Notes under the pieces: model-generated
What the model was told of the DNA's origin: nothing
Databases searched by the model: none
Seen by the model: the letters and a program-made list of their open reading frames with translations, nothing else
In this document: piece by piece, positions 62,649 through 64,000 of the stretch
Layout: each line of letters opens with the position of its first letter
Position numbering within the stretch: the stretch's first letter is position 1
DNA from: UBA5158 sp040389045
GTDB lineage: Bacteria; Pseudomonadota; Gammaproteobacteria; DSM-16500
Direction: 5' to 3'
Assembly: GCA_040389045.1 (NCBI GenBank)
Contig: JAZKAT010000013.1
Span: 1 to 64,000 of the forward strand
Length of the DNA stretch: 64,000 nt
Made by a program: the position numbers and the translations under genes

Positions 62649-64000
62649 ATGATTATCCAAAAATTTTCTAAGCGTCGTGCTGCGCGTCATTTTCCTGGTT
62701 TTAAACATTCACTCATTTTTCTCGCTAGCGTCACCATGATGAATACGGCGTTGGCGAATCCGCAAGGTGGTGTTGTTACCACGGGCAGCGCGACTATTGC
62801 AAACAGTGGTAAATCCACGGTGATTCAACAAAATAGTCAGCAAGCGATAATACAATGGAACAGTTTCAATATTCAAAGCGGCGAAAAAACGCAATTCGTT
62901 CAACCGAACAGTAGCGCCGTCGCTTTGAACCGCATAAATCCTATGCAAGGCGCGTCACAAATTAATGGCCAGCTCACCTCGAATGGCCAAATTATTTTAG
63001 TGAATGCCGCGGGCCTGCATTTTGGTTCAGGCGCAGTGGTGAATGTAGGTGGCTTAATTGCTTCAACTTCAGATATTAAAGATGCCAATTTCCTCGCCGC
63101 CAAATATATTTTCGATCAGACTTCAACTTATCGTAATGCTACTGTGACTAATCAGGGCACTATCGTTGCGGCAAACTATGGTTTGGTCGCGCTGCTGGGT
63201 AATTCAGTTATTAATAACGGTCTGATTAAAGCAGAAATGGGCAGTGTAGTGTTAGGCTCCGGCGCTAAATTCACGCTGGATTTTAATGGTGACCAATTAA
63301 TTAATTTTACCGTTGACGCGCCATCAACGGCAGGTTCAATTACCAATACCGGTTCACTGATTGCCGATGGCGGACAGATTTTAGTGACTGCGCAAACGGC
63401 TTCGTCGGTGCTGGATAATGTCATAGACATGGCTGGCACAGCGCAAGCAAATTCAGTTTCACAACAAAATGGCGAAATTATTTTAACTTCTAACGCAGGC
63501 GTGAATGTCACGGGGAAAATGACTGCGACGGGCACGTCGGCGGATAATAGCGGTGGTACTATCCAAATTTCCGCAAACCATTTAACGACTTCGCACGCGG
63601 CTTTCAATACGAGTAGTAACACTGGCGGCGGCAATATAACGTTTAACGCAAACAGTATTTCACTGGTAAATAGTTCGGTAAATGCTAATGCCTTAGGATC
63701 AGGAACGGGTGGGACGATTGCTTTCAATGCGCCATCAACTACTTTTGCTAACAGTCTGGTGAGTGCGGCAGGTGTAGGTACAGGCACTTTCGGTGGTACC
63801 ATCAATGTCGCATCCAATAGCATTTATATTAGTTATGGGACATTGTTAACTGCTAATGGTGATGAAATTGGCGGTAATGTAACGCTGTCGGGTGTGCCCG
63901 TGGCTGGCAGCCAGACTAACGCGTCTGCGATTACGCTTGATAGCTGGAGTGCAATTTCAGCGAATGCCAGTGGTGCTGATGGCATAGTGGGTGGCAATAT
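62649..64000 (+). CDS. Two-partner-secretion exoprotein (filamentous haemagglutinin-like), 3' end outside window
   Basis: At least 450 aa, still open at the window end. A long signal peptide (residues 1-37, ending TALA) is followed by the TPS domain: VIQQNSQQAIIQWNSFNIQ, TQFVQPNSSAVALNRI, QINGQLTSNGQIILVNAAGL and FGSGAVVNVGGLIAST. This domain is recognised by an outer-membrane TpsB partner. After it come Gly/Asn/Thr-rich beta-helix repeats. A GGAGG ribosome site (62636-62640) supports the ATG. No TpsB gene is seen upstream, so it may follow downstream or lie elsewhere. Likely a secreted adhesin or similar large surface protein. Confidence 0.92.
   Translation, partial: MIIQKFSKRRAARHFPGFKHSLIFLASVTMMNTALANPQGGVVTTGSATIANSGKSTVIQQNSQQAIIQWNSFNIQSGEKTQFVQPNSSAVALNRINPMQGASQINGQLTSNGQIILVNAAGLHFGSGAVVNVGGLIASTSDIKDANFLAAKYIFDQTSTYRNATVTNQGTIVAANYGLVALLGNSVINNGLIKAEMGSVVLGSGAKFTLDFNGDQLINFTVDAPSTAGSITNTGSLIADGGQILVTAQTASSVLDNVIDMAGTAQANSVSQQNGEIILTSNAGVNVTGKMTATGTSADNSGGTIQISANHLTTSHAAFNTSSNTGGGNITFNANSISLVNSSVNANALGSGTGGTIAFNAPSTTFANSLVSAAGVGTGTFGGTINVASNSIYISYGTLLTANGDEIGGNVTLSGVPVAGSQTNASAITLDSWSAISANASGADGIVGGN

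Noticed and set aside
63176..63823. 215-codon minus-strand frame near the window end
   Set aside because: Antisense to the beta-helix part of the TPS exoprotein, whose open plus-strand frame is clearly coding.
1..64000. tRNA, rRNA or riboswitch genes
   Set aside because: None recognised by eye in the intergenic regions; a covariance-model scan would be needed to exclude small RNAs.

Overview
The window is bacterial chromosome from a gammaproteobacterium. A type-1 NADH dehydrogenase operon, queA-yajC-secD-secF, suhB/trmJ, a bifunctional putA and an RNase T-like nuclease are interleaved with long orphan genes that look like host-directed effectors. These include an ankyrin/OTU protease, a TPR plus nucleotidyltransferase giant, a Fic protein, and hydrophobic-hairpin and coiled-coil proteins. 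Three promoter regions carry direct repeats of a CTTAA(T)-type motif at an 11-bp period, resembling the PmrA box that controls Dot/Icm effectors in Legionella and Coxiella. Together this suggests a host-associated member of the Legionellales or a relative. That placement is an inference: no rRNA, and no icm/dot, pmrA or tRNA gene, is visible here.

Layout. 1-10.4 kb: nuoG-H-I-J-K-L-M-N, interrupted around nuoG by two identical 92-bp palindromic repeats and a 20-bp tandem array. 10.4-14.9 kb: an orphan cluster with two related hydrophobic-hairpin proteins, both behind 11-bp phased motifs. 15-22.5 kb: queA, an inverted four-gene minor-pilin operon whose last protein is a PilX-like pilin fused to a propeller-like domain, then yajC-secD-secF. 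The usual tgt gene is absent from this interval. 22.5-31.8 kb: a putative degenerate tyrosine-phosphatase-fold protein, an amidase, suhB, two paralogous small secreted proteins, trmJ, a GST, an alkaline-phosphatase-superfamily sulfatase and an FAD oxidoreductase. 31.8-37.3 kb: an 859-aa orphan, a self-inhibited class II Fic protein divergent from a DinD-like gene, and a small orphan. 37.4-50 kb: two GT39-like membrane glycosyltransferases, a Kef-type antiporter, a cysteine desulfurase coupled to a 711-aa orphan, a YbaK-type deacylase, a pair of secreted four-cysteine paralogs and a CDF cation exporter. 50-61.2 kb: a 1645-aa TPR/poly(A)-polymerase-like protein translationally coupled to putA, an RNase T-like exonuclease and the ankyrin/OTU protein. 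61.5-64 kb: a Thr/Pro-rich exported protein and the start of a large two-partner-secretion exoprotein that runs off the window.

Three runs of exactly 100 N (10527-10626, 36750-36849, 58997-59096) are each flanked by identical 55-bp copies. They look like scaffold joins between overlapping contigs. Collapsing each one gives a clean gene end, so the three affected genes are annotated as intact.

Palindromic repeats of two types lie mainly at gene ends, often between convergent genes. They are a REP-like family that may also serve as terminators. Type A carries a TCATTCCCGC core and type B a TCATGCCAGC core.
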